64,000 nucleotides of DNA from Bacillus niameyensis (GTDB taxonomy: Bacteria > Bacillota > Bacilli > Bacillales > Bacillaceae_C): positions 567,200-631,199 of the forward strand of contig NZ_LN831197.1 of the NCBI RefSeq assembly GCF_001375535.1, read 5' to 3'. A program made the translations under genes and the position numbers. Position 1 is the first letter of the stretch. Each line of letters opens with the position of its first letter. The notes under the pieces were generated by a model. That model was not told the DNA's origin, did no database searches, and was given only the letters and a program-made list of their open reading frames with translations. This document shows positions 24,210 through 34,068 of this stretch, piece by piece.

Positions 24210-24742
24210 TCATGCAAGTAATTTCTATCATTTCCTTATGGATTATCCCAGTTATCATTGCCATTATACTCATATATAGTTTATGGAAAAGGCAACCTGC
24301 CTACGAATATTTTGTTGAGGGTGGAAAAGAAGGTATAAAAATTGCTATTTCCATTATTCCGTTTTTAATTGGGATGTTAGTCGCCATAACAATCTTTCGT
24401 GCATCAGGTGCCCTAGATTTTGTTATTCAACTAATCAGACCAGTGCTTAATGCTTTAGGAGTTCCTGCGGAGATAGTACCACTAGCCTTTATTAGACCTA
24501 TCTCAGGAAATGCTGCGTTAGGGCTTATGAGTGATATAATTTCTGTTCACGGACCAGATTCTTTTATCGGTAGAATGGCTTCAGTTATACAAGGTAGTAC
24601 AGATACTACTTTCTATGTGTTAACAGTCTATTTTGGAGCAGTAGGAATCAAAAAAATGGGAGATGCTCTTAAGGTAGGTTTGCTAGCGGATCTAGTAGGA
24701 ATATCAGCTGCTATTATTATCACTACTATTATGTTTAGTTAA
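24206..24742 (+). CDS. spmB: spore maturation protein B
   Basis: A 178-residue membrane protein of the same Gate family as SpmA. It contains GGKEGIKIAISIIPFLIGML and the conserved LAFIRPISGNAALGLMSDII. Together with SpmA and DacB it is needed for normal core dehydration and heat resistance. It is the last gene of the operon; a hairpin lies about 80 bases downstream. Confidence 0.92.
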   Translation: MIMQVISIISLWIIPVIIAIILIYSLWKRQPAYEYFVEGGKEGIKIAISIIPFLIGMLVAITIFRASGALDFVIQLIRPVLNALGVPAEIVPLAFIRPISGNAALGLMSDIISVHGPDSFIGRMASVIQGSTDTTFYVLTVYFGAVGIKKMGDALKVGLLADLVGISAAIIITTIMFS

Positions 24743-24825
24743 TCAAAGTATTAGCATATGCCTGTTGCAACTGGCGAACTACCTTTTCGAAAGACATATG
24801 CCGCGAAACAAAGCTCGACTTTTCG

Positions 24826-24860
24826 ATCATGTTCATAAACTGGACATGATTTTTCTTTTT
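24826..24860 (+). terminator. terminator of dacB-spmA-spmB
   Basis: ATCATGT ... ACATGAT stem with a loop of about 11 bases followed by TTTTCTTTTTTT. Confidence 0.75.
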
Positions 24861-24948
24861 TTATTGACAGTAATAGGTATCTTTCTTTGATTTTCGCGCT
24901 ATATATGTAATAATTCATACAGTAAAAGCCCGTAATGAGGTGAAAGTG

Positions 24949-25680
24949 ATGGAACGATTGCAAAAGGTAATAGCACATGCTGGGATTGCATCCAGAAGAA
25001 AAGCTGAAGAATTGATTTTAGAAGGTAAGGTAACGGTAAATGGCAAAATTGTAAAGGAACTTGGAACAAAGGTTTCTTCTACAGATAAAATCGAAGTGAA
25101 TCAGATTCCTATCGTACAAGAAGAAAAAAGATATTATTTATTCTATAAGCCTCGAGGTGTGATCTCGGCTGTAAAAGATGATAAGGGACGTAAAGTCGTA
25201 ACAGACTTCTTTAATTTTGTGGAAGAGCGAATCTATCCAGTTGGACGCCTTGATTATGATACTTCTGGATTGTTAATTATTACCAATGATGGAGAATTTG
25301 CCAATTTACTTACGCATCCTAAATATGAAATTCAAAAAACATACATAGCGAAAGTAAAAGGGATTCCTACTAAAGAAGCTTTAAGAAAACTAGAGCGTGG
25401 AATCCAATTAGAAGATGGAAAAACAGCACCTGCTAAAGTGAAATTAAAATCCATGGATAAACGCAAGCAAACTGGTATTGTAGAGATAACAATTCACGAA
25501 GGAAGAAATAGGCAAGTGAGAAGAATGATGGAGGCGATCGGCCATCCTGTGCAAAAGCTTAAAAGAGAACAATACGGTTCTTTGAGCTTGCTTGGACTTA
25601 ATGCCGGTCAATTCAGGGAATTGACACCGCATGAGGTAAAACAGTTACGCACATCGGCACAAACGGGGGAAAAAGGCTGA
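24949..25680 (+). CDS. rluB: 23S rRNA pseudouridine synthase RluB
   Basis: A 243-residue RsuA/RluB family enzyme. The N-terminal S4 RNA-binding domain has MERLQKVIAHAGIASRRKAE. The catalytic domain carries GRLDYDTSGLLIITNDGEFA with the catalytic Asp (residue about 105). The C-terminal part has EGRNRQVRRMMEAIGHPVQK. It modifies a uridine in 23S rRNA helix 89. ATG at 24949 has GAGGTG eight bases upstream; an in-frame GTG at 24940 lies inside that site. Confidence 0.93.
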   Translation: MERLQKVIAHAGIASRRKAEELILEGKVTVNGKIVKELGTKVSSTDKIEVNQIPIVQEEKRYYLFYKPRGVISAVKDDKGRKVVTDFFNFVEERIYPVGRLDYDTSGLLIITNDGEFANLLTHPKYEIQKTYIAKVKGIPTKEALRKLERGIQLEDGKTAPAKVKLKSMDKRKQTGIVEITIHEGRNRQVRRMMEAIGHPVQKLKREQYGSLSLLGLNAGQFRELTPHEVKQLRTSAQTGEKG

Positions 25681-25730
25681 GTAAGATTCACACAACCTTC
25701 AAACCCGAAAAAAAATCAACAGGAACATAA

Positions 25731-25755
25731 TGGTATAATAATGAGAATTATTAAA
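25731..25755 (+). promoter_or_regulatory. res operon promoter with a possible Fur-like palindrome
   Basis: TGGTATAAT (25731-25739) is an extended -10 element. It overlaps AATAATGAGAATTATT, an imperfect palindrome agreeing with the 7-1-7 Fur box at about 10 of 14 positions. The resA start is 40 bases downstream. A Fur link is speculative. Confidence 0.4.
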
Positions 25756-25777
25756 TGGCTGGGGGGTAAGAGGTGGC

Positions 25778-26311
25778 ATGTCAAACAAGAAAAATAAGCG
25801 TCTTTTGATGCGAACCGTCATTTTGTCTGTTCTCTTGGCTGCGGTTGTTTATACATTATATGCTAGCTTGACGAAAGATAAGGCAAAAATCGCTGTGGGG
25901 GAAAAAGCGCCTGATTTCGTGTTAACAGATATGGAAGGCAATAAACATCAACTGTCAGACTATAAAGGTAAAGGTGTTTTCATTAATTTTTGGGCAACGT
26001 ACTGTGGCCCGTGTGAAAAGGAAATGCCTGATATTAACAGCCAGTATAATATATATAAGGATCAAGGTGTAGTTGTTCTAGCAGTTAATATCGGGGAACC
26101 TCAATTAATGATAAGCAATTTTTTGAAAAAGCATCAGTTAGATTTTCCTATATTGCAGGATAAAAGTAAGGATGTTTCGAGAACTTCTTATGATATATAT
26201 AATTTACCAGCAACAATTTTAATTAATCCCGAAGGAGAGATTGTCGAGATTATTGAAGGGCAATTACCAGAGGGAAGAATTAAAAATATGATGGAACGGA
26301 TTAAACCGTAA
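25778..26311 (+). CDS. resA: thiol-disulfide oxidoreductase ResA
   Basis: A 177-residue membrane-anchored thioredoxin-like protein. An N-terminal helix (about residues 10-29) is followed by a TlpA-like domain: GEKAPDFVLTDMEG, the active site CGPC in FWATYCGPCEKEMP (about 76-79) and the cis-proline in IYNLPATILINPEG. It keeps apocytochrome c cysteines reduced outside the membrane for haem attachment. B. subtilis ResA has CEPC; the Gly at the second position is a difference. It heads the resABC set. Confidence 0.93.
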   Translation: MSNKKNKRLLMRTVILSVLLAAVVYTLYASLTKDKAKIAVGEKAPDFVLTDMEGNKHQLSDYKGKGVFINFWATYCGPCEKEMPDINSQYNIYKDQGVVVLAVNIGEPQLMISNFLKKHQLDFPILQDKSKDVSRTSYDIYNLPATILINPEGEIVEIIEGQLPEGRIKNMMERIKP

Positions 26312-26327
26312 TAAGGGAGTTTATCGT

Positions 26328-28004
26328 ATGAAAGAAATAAAATGTGAATGCGGTCATGTTAACCCGATTGGTACGGTATTATGTGAGTCATGCGGACGTG
26401 CTCTGACGGAGAAAGCAAAGAAAGAAAAATTGCATGATATGCGCTATGAAGGAAGCGCACGCAGATCACAAACCTATAATAGAAAAATCATAGATAAAGT
26501 TTGGAACTTTTTCTCATCTGTAAAAGTCGGTGTATGGCTCATCGTTATTACACTTATTGTATCTTCGCTTGGTACCTTTTTACCGCAAGTGATGTACATA
26601 CCGAAAAATGTAGACCCAGGAACATATTACACCGAAAAATATGGCATTTTTGGTACTCTATATTATATATTTGGACTTTATGATTTATATAGCTCATGGT
26701 GGTATTTATTGCTGATTGCATCGATTGGTGTATCACTCGTAATTTGTAGTATCGATAGAGTAGTACCGTTATATAGAGCTTTGAAAAATCAACGTGTAAG
26801 TCGTCATGAAAGTTTTTTAAAAAGACAAAGACTATATAATCGGAAAGAAACTACTAGTAGTACAGATCAAGACTTTGAATTAATTAAAAAGAAAATGAGT
26901 GAAAAAAGATACAAGCTGCGGATCGAGAATGGAAATATATTAGCTGAGAAAGGACGTTTTTCCCGGTGGGGTCCATATGTGAATCATATAGGTCTAATAA
27001 TATTCTTAATTGGTGGGATGCTTAGATTCGTTCCTGGCATGTATGTAGACGAGCTTTTATGGTTACGTGAAGGGGAAAAGATGATTATCCCTGGTACCCA
27101 TAACGAGTATGTCTTAGAAAATAAGAAATTCACACTAGAACTATATGATAAAGATACAGACAAAGAAGTATATAGTGCAGCTCTTGAAAGGGCTGGAAAT
27201 GTTGTTAAAAATTTCCAATCAGATGTTATTTTATATAAAAGAGATCCCGACAGTATTATTGGTGATGATCAAAATTTAATAAAAGAGGCTGAAACGGAAA
27301 TCCGTGTAAACAAACCTCTGAAGTTTGATCATTACGCGCTTTATCAAACAGATTACAAATTAAATGAATTAGCAACAATGACTTTTAACTTTATTGATAA
27401 AGAAACAGAAGGGATCAAAGGAGAAATAACGATTGATTTAAATAATCCCGAGAAAGAATATGAAATCGGGGATGGTTATAAAGTAGAATTGATCGGCTAT
27501 TATCCGGACTTTTCTGGTTTTGCAGATGATGGAGAACCCCAGACAGATTCAGCTCTTCCGAATAATCCAGCATTTTTGTTTAATTTAATTTCTCCTGAAC
27601 ATCCTGATGGAGAAGTCAGTTTTACTGCGATTAAACAAACGGTTGAACCGCTTGGTGAAACAGATTATAAAATGGCTTTTAAAGAGATCTCTACGCGGAA
27701 CACTACAGTGCTTACCGTTAGAAAAGATTTGACATTGTGGATATTGGCTCTTGGTGGAGCTATTTTCATGATTGGAGTTATTCAAGGGTCATATTGGAAT
27801 CACCGACGCATTTGGTTACAACGATTAAATGGGGATATTTTAATAGCAGGACACACAAATAAAAACTGGTACGGTTTAAAGCGGGAAATTGCAGCTATCG
27901 TAGATGGTACATCAATCCCGGAACCAATTGATCAACAAGAAGATAAGAATAATTTGAAAGAAAGTGGGAATACGAATGGCGACTCTAGTCCAGACGAGCG
28001 GTAA
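26328..28004 (+). CDS. resB: cytochrome c biogenesis protein ResB
   Basis: A 558-residue membrane protein of system II cytochrome c maturation. An N-terminal zinc-ribbon-like segment ([20 protein letters not shown]) precedes three transmembrane helices (about residues 66-88, 121-145 and 217-235), a large extracytoplasmic domain, and a last helix near residue 475. With ResC it delivers haem and attaches it to apocytochrome c. The start follows resA by 16 bases. The end overlaps resC by about 29 bases. Confidence 0.94.
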   Translation: MKEIKCECGHVNPIGTVLCESCGRALTEKAKKEKLHDMRYEGSARRSQTYNRKIIDKVWNFFSSVKVGVWLIVITLIVSSLGTFLPQVMYIPKNVDPGTYYTEKYGIFGTLYYIFGLYDLYSSWWYLLLIASIGVSLVICSIDRVVPLYRALKNQRVSRHESFLKRQRLYNRKETTSSTDQDFELIKKKMSEKRYKLRIENGNILAEKGRFSRWGPYVNHIGLIIFLIGGMLRFVPGMYVDELLWLREGEKMIIPGTHNEYVLENKKFTLELYDKDTDKEVYSAALERAGNVVKNFQSDVILYKRDPDSIIGDDQNLIKEAETEIRVNKPLKFDHYALYQTDYKLNELATMTFNFIDKETEGIKGEITIDLNNPEKEYEIGDGYKVELIGYYPDFSGFADDGEPQTDSALPNNPAFLFNLISPEHPDGEVSFTAIKQTVEPLGETDYKMAFKEISTRNTTVLTVRKDLTLWILALGGAIFMIGVIQGSYWNHRRIWLQRLNGDILIAGHTNKNWYGLKREIAAIVDGTSIPEPIDQQEDKNNLKESGNTNGDSSPDER

Positions 28005-29172
28005 TCTCTTATTTGCCGCCTTTATTCTATATTTAATTGGAGTCTTTTTCTTCGGTGGTGCGATCCGTGATAAGAGAGGCCGGGAAAAACAAATCGGCAC
28101 AAATCGCTGGTCTAAAATAGGTATCACGCTTACAATCGCCGGATTTATCGCTCAAATTGGTTATTTTATTACACGCTGGCTAGCAGGTGGGCATATTCCA
28201 CTCAGTAATATGTTTGAATTCACGACATTCTTCGGCATGATGCTGGTAGGTGCATTTATCCTTATTTATTTTATATATAAACTAAATGTAATAGGGTTGT
28301 TTGCCCTTCCAGTTGCGATGCTTTTGATCGCGTATGCAAGCATGTTTCCGTCAGATATTAGCCCGCTTATTCCTGCTTTGCAAAGTAAATGGCTAATTAT
28401 ACATGTTTCTACAGCAGCAGCTGGACAGGCTATTTTAGCTATTAGTTTTGTAGCAGGTTTAGTTTACTTATTAAAAGTGGTCGATACAAAGAAAACTAGT
28501 TTAAGTTCTTTTTCATTAGAAGCGATTATGTATTTTTTAGTTGTAACTTTAGGATTTATAATTATTACAACCTCTTTTGCGCTTGCTGACTATGAAACAC
28601 AATTTAGCTGGGTTAATAAAGAAGGTAAAGAGAGTGTTGCAACCTATCATTTGCCAGCAATTGTTGGACCACATGAAGGTGTGAAAATCTCTGAGACTGG
28701 ATTTGAGCCACTAGTATCTATGCCTGCTATTGTGAATGCGCAAAAACTAAACACAGTTATTTGGAGTCTATTAGTAGGCACTGTTTTATATTTACTAGTT
28801 AGGCTAATTGTAAGAAAACGAATTAGCACTTTATTAAAACCATTAGTAAAAAAAGCAAATCTTGATTTAGTAGATGAAGTTGGTTATCGCTCTGTATTAA
28901 TTGGTTTCCCAGTATTCAGTCTTGGGGGGTTAGTCTTTGCCATGATTTGGGCACAGATTGCCTGGACTCGTTTCTGGGGATGGGATCCGAAGGAAGTATG
29001 GGCATTAATTACATTCTTATTTTATGCAGCTTTCCTTCATTTACGCCTTTCAAGAGGATGGCATGGTGAAAAATCAGCTTGGCTTGCGGTGATAGGATTT
29101 GCGATTATACTATTTAACCTTATAGCTGTAAACTTAATTCTCGCAGGATTACACTCTTACGCAGCTTCATAA
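27976..29172 (+). CDS. resC: cytochrome c biogenesis protein ResC
   Basis: A 398-residue polytopic membrane protein of the CcsA/ResC family with about eight helices. The tryptophan-rich haem-binding WWD-like segment is [20 protein letters not shown] (about residues 324-343). Conserved histidines occur in helices ([23 protein letters not shown]). It partners with ResB. ATG at 27976 is preferred; a GTG at 27964 is also in frame. A hairpin follows before resD. Confidence 0.94.
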   Translation: MATLVQTSGNLLFAAFILYLIGVFFFGGAIRDKRGREKQIGTNRWSKIGITLTIAGFIAQIGYFITRWLAGGHIPLSNMFEFTTFFGMMLVGAFILIYFIYKLNVIGLFALPVAMLLIAYASMFPSDISPLIPALQSKWLIIHVSTAAAGQAILAISFVAGLVYLLKVVDTKKTSLSSFSLEAIMYFLVVTLGFIIITTSFALADYETQFSWVNKEGKESVATYHLPAIVGPHEGVKISETGFEPLVSMPAIVNAQKLNTVIWSLLVGTVLYLLVRLIVRKRISTLLKPLVKKANLDLVDEVGYRSVLIGFPVFSLGGLVFAMIWAQIAWTRFWGWDPKEVWALITFLFYAAFLHLRLSRGWHGEKSAWLAVIGFAIILFNLIAVNLILAGLHSYAAS

Positions 29173-29236
29173 ATAATTAGTAAACGAAAATCTTGCGGCT
29201 TTCCTTTTTAAACCTTAAAATTATAGTTAAACAAAG

Positions 29237-29265
29237 TGCTCACACTTAAAGGTGCGAGCCTTTTT
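29237..29265 (+). terminator. partial terminator between resC and resD
   Basis: GCTCACAC ... GTGCGAGC with one mismatch, then TTTTT. It separates resABC from resDE, which in B. subtilis can be transcribed both together and separately. Confidence 0.6.
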
Positions 29266-29371
29266 CCTATAAAAGCCTAGCTTTCAATCAAAAGCTTACG
29301 CAGCTTGACGGCGAATACTGCTCGTTTATATGGATAAAAGTATTTTAATTATGAATCTAGGAGGCAGGAAA

Positions 29372-30088
29372 ATGGAACAACAAGTTAACATTCTCATTGT
29401 AGATGATGAAGACCGTATTAGAAGATTACTTAGAATGTATTTAGAACGTGAGAATTATGTAATAGACGAAGCTGAAAATGGAGTAGAAGCTTTGGAAATG
29501 GCCTTGAATAATGATTATAATTGCATTTTGCTTGATTTAATGATGCCTGGTAAAGATGGGATAGAAGTATGTAATGAGTTACGGGAGCATAAAAATACCC
29601 CTGTCATTATGCTAACAGCTAAAGGTGAAGAATCAAATAGAGTTCAAGGATTTGAAGTGGGAACAGATGATTATATTGTCAAGCCATTTAGCCCGCGAGA
29701 AGTGGTGTTAAGGGTAAAAGCGTTACTTCGACGCTCATCACAATCAGACTTTCCTCGACCCGGAACATCGGCAAGGGATATTATCGTTTATCCACATCTC
29801 TCAATAGACCACGATGCCCATCGGGTGACAGCTAATGGTCAAGAAGTAAATTTAACACCAAAGGAATATGAGTTGTTACATTTCCTTGCAAAATCACCTG
29901 ATAAAGTATTTGATCGCGAACAACTATTGAAAGAAGTCTGGCAGTACGAATTTTTTGGAGATTTGAGAACTGTAGATACACATGTTAAGAGATTACGTGA
30001 AAAATTAAATCGAGTATCCGAAAAAGCAGCTGGAATGATTGTGACTGTTTGGGGAGTCGGTTACAAATTTGAGGCAGGTAATGAATGA
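29372..30088 (+). CDS. resD: response regulator ResD
   Basis: A 238-residue OmpR-family regulator. The receiver domain has ILIVDDEDRIRRLLRMYLER with acidic pocket, the phosphorylated Asp in CILLDLMMPGKDGIEV, and the lysine in DDYIVKPFSPREVVLRVKAL. The C-terminal winged helix ends DTHVKRLREKLNRV and TVWGVGYKFE. It controls aerobic and anaerobic respiration genes including resA. ATG at 29372 follows TAGGAGG; upstream in-frame ATG codons lack a ribosome binding site. It overlaps resE by four bases. Confidence 0.95.
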   Translation: MEQQVNILIVDDEDRIRRLLRMYLERENYVIDEAENGVEALEMALNNDYNCILLDLMMPGKDGIEVCNELREHKNTPVIMLTAKGEESNRVQGFEVGTDDYIVKPFSPREVVLRVKALLRRSSQSDFPRPGTSARDIIVYPHLSIDHDAHRVTANGQEVNLTPKEYELLHFLAKSPDKVFDREQLLKEVWQYEFFGDLRTVDTHVKRLREKLNRVSEKAAGMIVTVWGVGYKFEAGNE

Positions 30089-31857
30089 GACTATGGCGTA
30101 GTGTAGTAGGAAAGCTTTGGGGTACAATCCTCCTACTCGTTTCTTTTGTTTTGATTTTATTAACAATGTTACAGCTTGAATTTTTTGAAAAATATCATGT
30201 CGGTCAAATTGAACAGGGATTGCAGGATCAGGCAAACAAAATATCAAGGATTATTGAAGCTCATGCAGATGATAATCTTGGTGAAGAAATTGCTTTTGAA
30301 ATAATCGATGATCCAGTTGAGCTCGTTATCGCATATAATAAAAATGATATTCTATTTTCGCCGAATCGATCCGATAAGGGCTTAATCCCAGATGAAATGT
30401 TATTAGAAGACCCTGATCTATCTAAAGTGTTCGCGGAAAAAAAGAAAGTGACAAAAGAGCTGTCTTTATCTGATATGGATAAAAAAGGGAACAGATATGA
30501 TAATTTAGTTGTTGCTGCTGTTCCATTTACAATCGATAATCAGGATGGAGCTATATTCATTTATCAATCTCTTGCAGTTATGAAGGATACAACAGAGCAA
30601 ACAACGAGACTCATATTGCTGGCTGCTGGAATTGCGATTGTATTAACAACATTTTTTGCTTTTTTCTTATCTACACGCATTACCTCACCTTTGAGGAAAA
30701 TGAAGGAAGCTGCTTTTCAAGTATCAAAAGGAGAATTTGATACGAAAGTACCCTTTTTAAGCCACGATGAAATTGGAGAATTGGCGATTGCTTTTAACCA
30801 AATGGCCAAAAGGTTAAAAATTAATATGAATGTCTTAAGTCAGGAAAAAGAGCAGCTAAAAAGTATTTTAAGTAGCATGGCTGACGGTGTTATGACATTT
30901 AGTAAAGGTGGGTCTATTTTAATTACGAATCCACCCGCGGAACATTTCTTGCAACAATGGCATTATGAATCCGAAAACAGCTCAAACATTCCACCAGAGC
31001 TTGCTGAACTTTTAGAACAAGCTATTTCAACGGAAACCGAGCAAACAGGTGAATTGAAGTTACAAGGCCGCTATTACGTTGTGATCGTAAGTCCTTTATA
31101 CACGCAAAATCAGGAAAGTGTTAGGGGAGTTGTTGCGGTTATTCGTGATATGACAGAGGAGCGTCGCCTTGACAAATTGCGCACAGATTTTGTATCCAAT
31201 GTTTCACATGAATTAAGAACACCGATTTCCATGCTTCAAGGCTACAGTGAAGCGATTATTGATGATATTGCTGAATCTGAAGAGGAAAAGAAAGAGCTGG
31301 CAAAAATCATTTATGATGAATCGCTAAGGATTGGCCGTTTAGTTAATGAGTTATTAGATATCGCTAGAATGGAAGCGGGCCACATTTCACTTAACTATGA
31401 TGATGTCCATATAGGTTCCTTTATAAAACGGATTATGAATAAGTTTGGCGGTGTAGCGAAGGAAAACAATGTGAATATTGAGAGTCAGTTGCAAACAAGC
31501 GAGCAAACTTTTTTTATGGATGAAGATCGGATGGAACAAGTATTAACAAATCTAATTGATAATGCGATTAGGCATATGAGTGAAAATGGGACTATTATGA
31601 TCACTCAGACGAGAAATAGTAAAGGAATAACTATTTCAGTAAAAGACACTGGATCAGGTATTCCTGAAGAAGATTTGCCTTTTGTATTCGAGCGTTTTTA
31701 TAAAGCAGATAAAGCGAGAACAAGAGGAAGTTCTGGTACTGGATTGGGGCTAGCTATTGCCAAAAATATTATCGATGCTCATAACGGTTATATTACGGTT
31801 CAAAGTAAATTAGGAGTTGGAACGACCTTTACTATCTTTTTGCCAGAAATATGTTGA
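30085..31857 (+). CDS. resE: sensor histidine kinase ResE
   Basis: A 590-residue membrane kinase. Two transmembrane helices (about residues 10-30 and 172-195) flank an extracytoplasmic sensor domain; a HAMP linker, a PAS-like domain (about 255-360), the phosphoacceptor His in NVSHELRTPISMLQGY, and ATPase boxes NLIDNAIRHM, DTGSGIPEED and GTGLGLAIAKNII follow. It phosphorylates ResD in response to oxygen limitation or respiratory state. A strong terminator follows at 31917-31958. Confidence 0.95.
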   Translation: MRLWRSVVGKLWGTILLLVSFVLILLTMLQLEFFEKYHVGQIEQGLQDQANKISRIIEAHADDNLGEEIAFEIIDDPVELVIAYNKNDILFSPNRSDKGLIPDEMLLEDPDLSKVFAEKKKVTKELSLSDMDKKGNRYDNLVVAAVPFTIDNQDGAIFIYQSLAVMKDTTEQTTRLILLAAGIAIVLTTFFAFFLSTRITSPLRKMKEAAFQVSKGEFDTKVPFLSHDEIGELAIAFNQMAKRLKINMNVLSQEKEQLKSILSSMADGVMTFSKGGSILITNPPAEHFLQQWHYESENSSNIPPELAELLEQAISTETEQTGELKLQGRYYVVIVSPLYTQNQESVRGVVAVIRDMTEERRLDKLRTDFVSNVSHELRTPISMLQGYSEAIIDDIAESEEEKKELAKIIYDESLRIGRLVNELLDIARMEAGHISLNYDDVHIGSFIKRIMNKFGGVAKENNVNIESQLQTSEQTFFMDEDRMEQVLTNLIDNAIRHMSENGTIMITQTRNSKGITISVKDTGSGIPEEDLPFVFERFYKADKARTRGSSGTGLGLAIAKNIIDAHNGYITVQSKLGVGTTFTIFLPEIC

Positions 31858-31916
31858 AAACTGCCAATTAATCTTGTTCCATGGGAAACAGAAACATTCC
31901 ATTGAAAACCAGACAG

Positions 31917-31958
31917 ACGGATTGAATAACTGAAATGGGTTGTTCAATCCGTTTTTTT
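31917..31958 (+). terminator. terminator of resDE
   Basis: ACGGATTGAA ... TTCAATCCGT stem followed by seven T residues. Confidence 0.85.
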
Positions 31959-31977
31959 ATAATAAAAAAGCTATAAG

Positions 31978-32003
31978 TGTAACATTTTTCTCGAATTTAC
32001 GAC
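31978..32003 (+). promoter_or_regulatory. sigma-X-type autoregulatory promoter
   Basis: TGTAAC (31978-31983), 16-base spacer, CGAC (32000-32003). This matches the sigma-X pattern TGTAAC-N16/17-CGWC and lies just upstream of sigX. Confidence 0.7.
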
Positions 32004-32030
32004 TAACTATATAACGGGGGAGGGGAATAA

Positions 32031-32567
32031 ATGGACTCCGTGTTCGATGAATTATATAACAAATACCACCAAGACCTTTTTCAATTTTTGTTCTACATGG
32101 TTAGAAATCGCGAGGAAGCAGAAGATATGGTTCAGGAAGTTTATATAAGGGTTATGAAATCATACGATCGTTTTAAAGGGCAAAGTTCGGAAAAGACATG
32201 GCTATTCTCGATCGCAAAAAATGTAGCGATCGATCATTTTAGAAAACAGCGAGGCTGGAAAGAACGTCTATACGATAAATTTGATTGGGATCATTGGCAA
32301 ATAAAAGACGATACTCCTTTACCGGAAGAAATGGCAATTAACAAGGAAGATCTCCATCACTTACTACAATGTCTTACTACTTGTAATACGAATCATCGAA
32401 TGGTTTTGATTATGCGATATTTGAACGAATTTTCAATTGCTGAAACAGCAGCAACTTTAAAATGGTCTGAAAGTAAAGTGAAGACAACTCAACACCGAGC
32501 GTTAAAATCATTAAAGGAGAAAATGGAAGCTTATAAAGGGAAGGAGGATAACCATGGCACAATCTGA
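32031..32567 (+). CDS. sigX: ECF sigma factor SigX
   Basis: A 178-residue ECF sigma factor. Region 2 has YHQDLFQFLFYMVRNREEAE and DMVQEVYIRVMKSYDRFKG. Region 4 has ETAATLKWSESKVKTTQHRA. In B. subtilis SigX controls genes for cell-surface charge (dltA, pssA) and resists cationic peptides. Its promoter looks autoregulated. It overlaps the anti-sigma gene rsiX by 14 bases, the usual arrangement. Confidence 0.93.
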   Translation: MDSVFDELYNKYHQDLFQFLFYMVRNREEAEDMVQEVYIRVMKSYDRFKGQSSEKTWLFSIAKNVAIDHFRKQRGWKERLYDKFDWDHWQIKDDTPLPEEMAINKEDLHHLLQCLTTCNTNHRMVLIMRYLNEFSIAETAATLKWSESKVKTTQHRALKSLKEKMEAYKGKEDNHGTI

Positions 32568-33717
32568 ACAAAACGATGAAAAAATAATACAGCTACTAAA
32601 TCAGCTTCCAAAAGTGACAGATCAACGGCCGAAAGAAGAAATATATAGGAATATTAAAAAGCAAATGAGTAAGACAAAGCCGAAAAGAACTATTTTCATT
32701 CCTGCAATATCAACATTTGCTGGCTTATTAGTTGTTCTTTTGTTATTTCCTGTTATATTTCAAAAATCTCCTACTGATTTGCTAATGAAAAAGGAGATAA
32801 AGGAATCAGCCGAATCTCATGATGCCAATATTAGTCTCTACTCAGCAAAAGAAAGAGCAAAGACGGATATGGAAAATGAAGAAGAGAAAATGAACGCGGC
32901 ACAGAATTTCGATGTAGCTGACCTAAAGACAGCGGCATATGAGGAAGATGGATTTAAAGTCTATACTTACGGTGTTTTAACAGCTGATTATGCGGAGGCC
33001 ATTCCTGTCAGCGTAATCGATCCTGTCTCTAATGAAGACTGGTTAACACGAATGAAGGATGTTTCTAAGACGTTAGATGACCCTCGTTACGGGTTGCAAA
33101 ATATGGATCCTTTTATCAACTCTATAAGAATTGACGATCCTGCGACTGCTCGGATTATAATTGATTCATCGAACAGATATCTTCTAGATAATGGAAATGT
33201 ATTAAAAAAGTTAGTTCAATACACATTTAAAAACACAAATATCAAAACTGTTCATTTTACAGATGAAGATGGCAATAAGGTAGAAGATGGACATTATGGG
33301 GAAATTCCAGATGAAGCTATTTCCGAGACATCACAAAAAGCTTATTTCCTTTATAAAGGAGACGCTGAGATTTCTTACATTGTTCCCGATAACTCAGATG
33401 TAAACACCTTGCAAGACGCCATTGAAAAAATGGATGAGGCACAAAGTGATTATTTATTGCCGCTAATTCCTGAAAATGTTCAACTAGAAGTTCAAACAGG
33501 AGAAAGTAAAGTAGCTACGATTCGTTTTAAAAATTCATTTGAATTATTGGAAGGCGACCAAGAAGAAAATATGCGAATGATTGAAGGACTTCTTTTAACT
33601 GCAAAAGAATTTGGCTTTGAGTTCGTCCAATTTGAAAATCTTTCGCAAGAGGAATGGCAAGGCTTTAATTTCAGCCAACCGATTAAAGTTCCTATTGCTC
33701 CTAATGTATTAAATTAA
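32554..33717 (+). CDS. rsiX: anti-sigma-X factor RsiX
   Basis: A 387-residue single-pass membrane protein. The short cytoplasmic N-terminus (about 45 residues, basic near KTKPKRT) should bind SigX. One transmembrane helix lies at about 47-68. The rest is a large extracytoplasmic, acidic domain. It matches RsiX by position and architecture. GGAGGATAACC precedes the ATG. Its overlap with sigX suggests coupled synthesis. Confidence 0.88.
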   Translation: MAQSEQNDEKIIQLLNQLPKVTDQRPKEEIYRNIKKQMSKTKPKRTIFIPAISTFAGLLVVLLLFPVIFQKSPTDLLMKKEIKESAESHDANISLYSAKERAKTDMENEEEKMNAAQNFDVADLKTAAYEEDGFKVYTYGVLTADYAEAIPVSVIDPVSNEDWLTRMKDVSKTLDDPRYGLQNMDPFINSIRIDDPATARIIIDSSNRYLLDNGNVLKKLVQYTFKNTNIKTVHFTDEDGNKVEDGHYGEIPDEAISETSQKAYFLYKGDAEISYIVPDNSDVNTLQDAIEKMDEAQSDYLLPLIPENVQLEVQTGESKVATIRFKNSFELLEGDQEENMRMIEGLLLTAKEFGFEFVQFENLSQEEWQGFNFSQPIKVPIAPNVLN

Positions 33718-33728
33718 AAAGCATATCC

Positions 33729-33757
33729 TTTCCATTTTGTCTAAAATAGTGTATAAT
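33729..33757 (+). promoter_or_regulatory. sigma-A-like promoter of the riboswitch transcript
   Basis: TTTCCA (33729-33734), 17-base spacer, TATAAT (33752-33757). The -10 is perfect and the -35 is weak. It lies about 20 bases before the FMN aptamer. Confidence 0.55.
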
Positions 33758-33779
33758 AAATTTGAAAATATAATATGAT

Positions 33780-33912
33780 TCATCTTCGGGGCGCGGTGAA
33801 ATTCCCGACCGGCGGTGATGAAGCAGTAATGCTTCTAAGCCCGCGAGCTTCTATTGAAGCAGGATTTGGTGTGATTCCAAAGCCGACAGTATAGTCTGGA
33901 TGGGAGAAGATG
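33780..33912 (+). ncRNA. FMN riboswitch (RFN element)
   Basis: The characteristic FMN aptamer blocks are all present: TCTTCGGGGCGCGGTGAAAT near the 5' end, CCCGACCGGCGGTGAT, AAGCCCGCGAG, CAGGATTTGGTGTGATTCC, and the closing GCCGACAGTATAGTCTGGAT with GGGAGAAGATGA. The outer stem TCATCTTC/GAAGATGA closes it. FMN binding is expected to favour the terminator at 33973-34001 and reduce expression of the downstream transporter gene. Confidence 0.96.
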
Positions 33913-33972
33913 AAGGTAGCCAAGTATTCAATTTTTAATATTGAGTACTATTTGAAGCATGCCTGATATTCT

Positions 33973-34001
33973 CCCTCAAAGAAATTTCTTTGAGGGTTTT
34001 T
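33973..34001 (+). terminator. terminator of the FMN riboswitch expression platform
   Basis: Perfect stem CCCTCAAAGAA / TTCTTTGAGGG with a very small loop, followed by TTTTT. It lies 68 bases before ribU. Confidence 0.9.
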
Positions 34002-34068
34002 ATTTGGATGTGATCTGTTCGGCTTACCTTTCTTCGGTCTAGAGGTGAATCTCTAAGGAGAGAGGATT

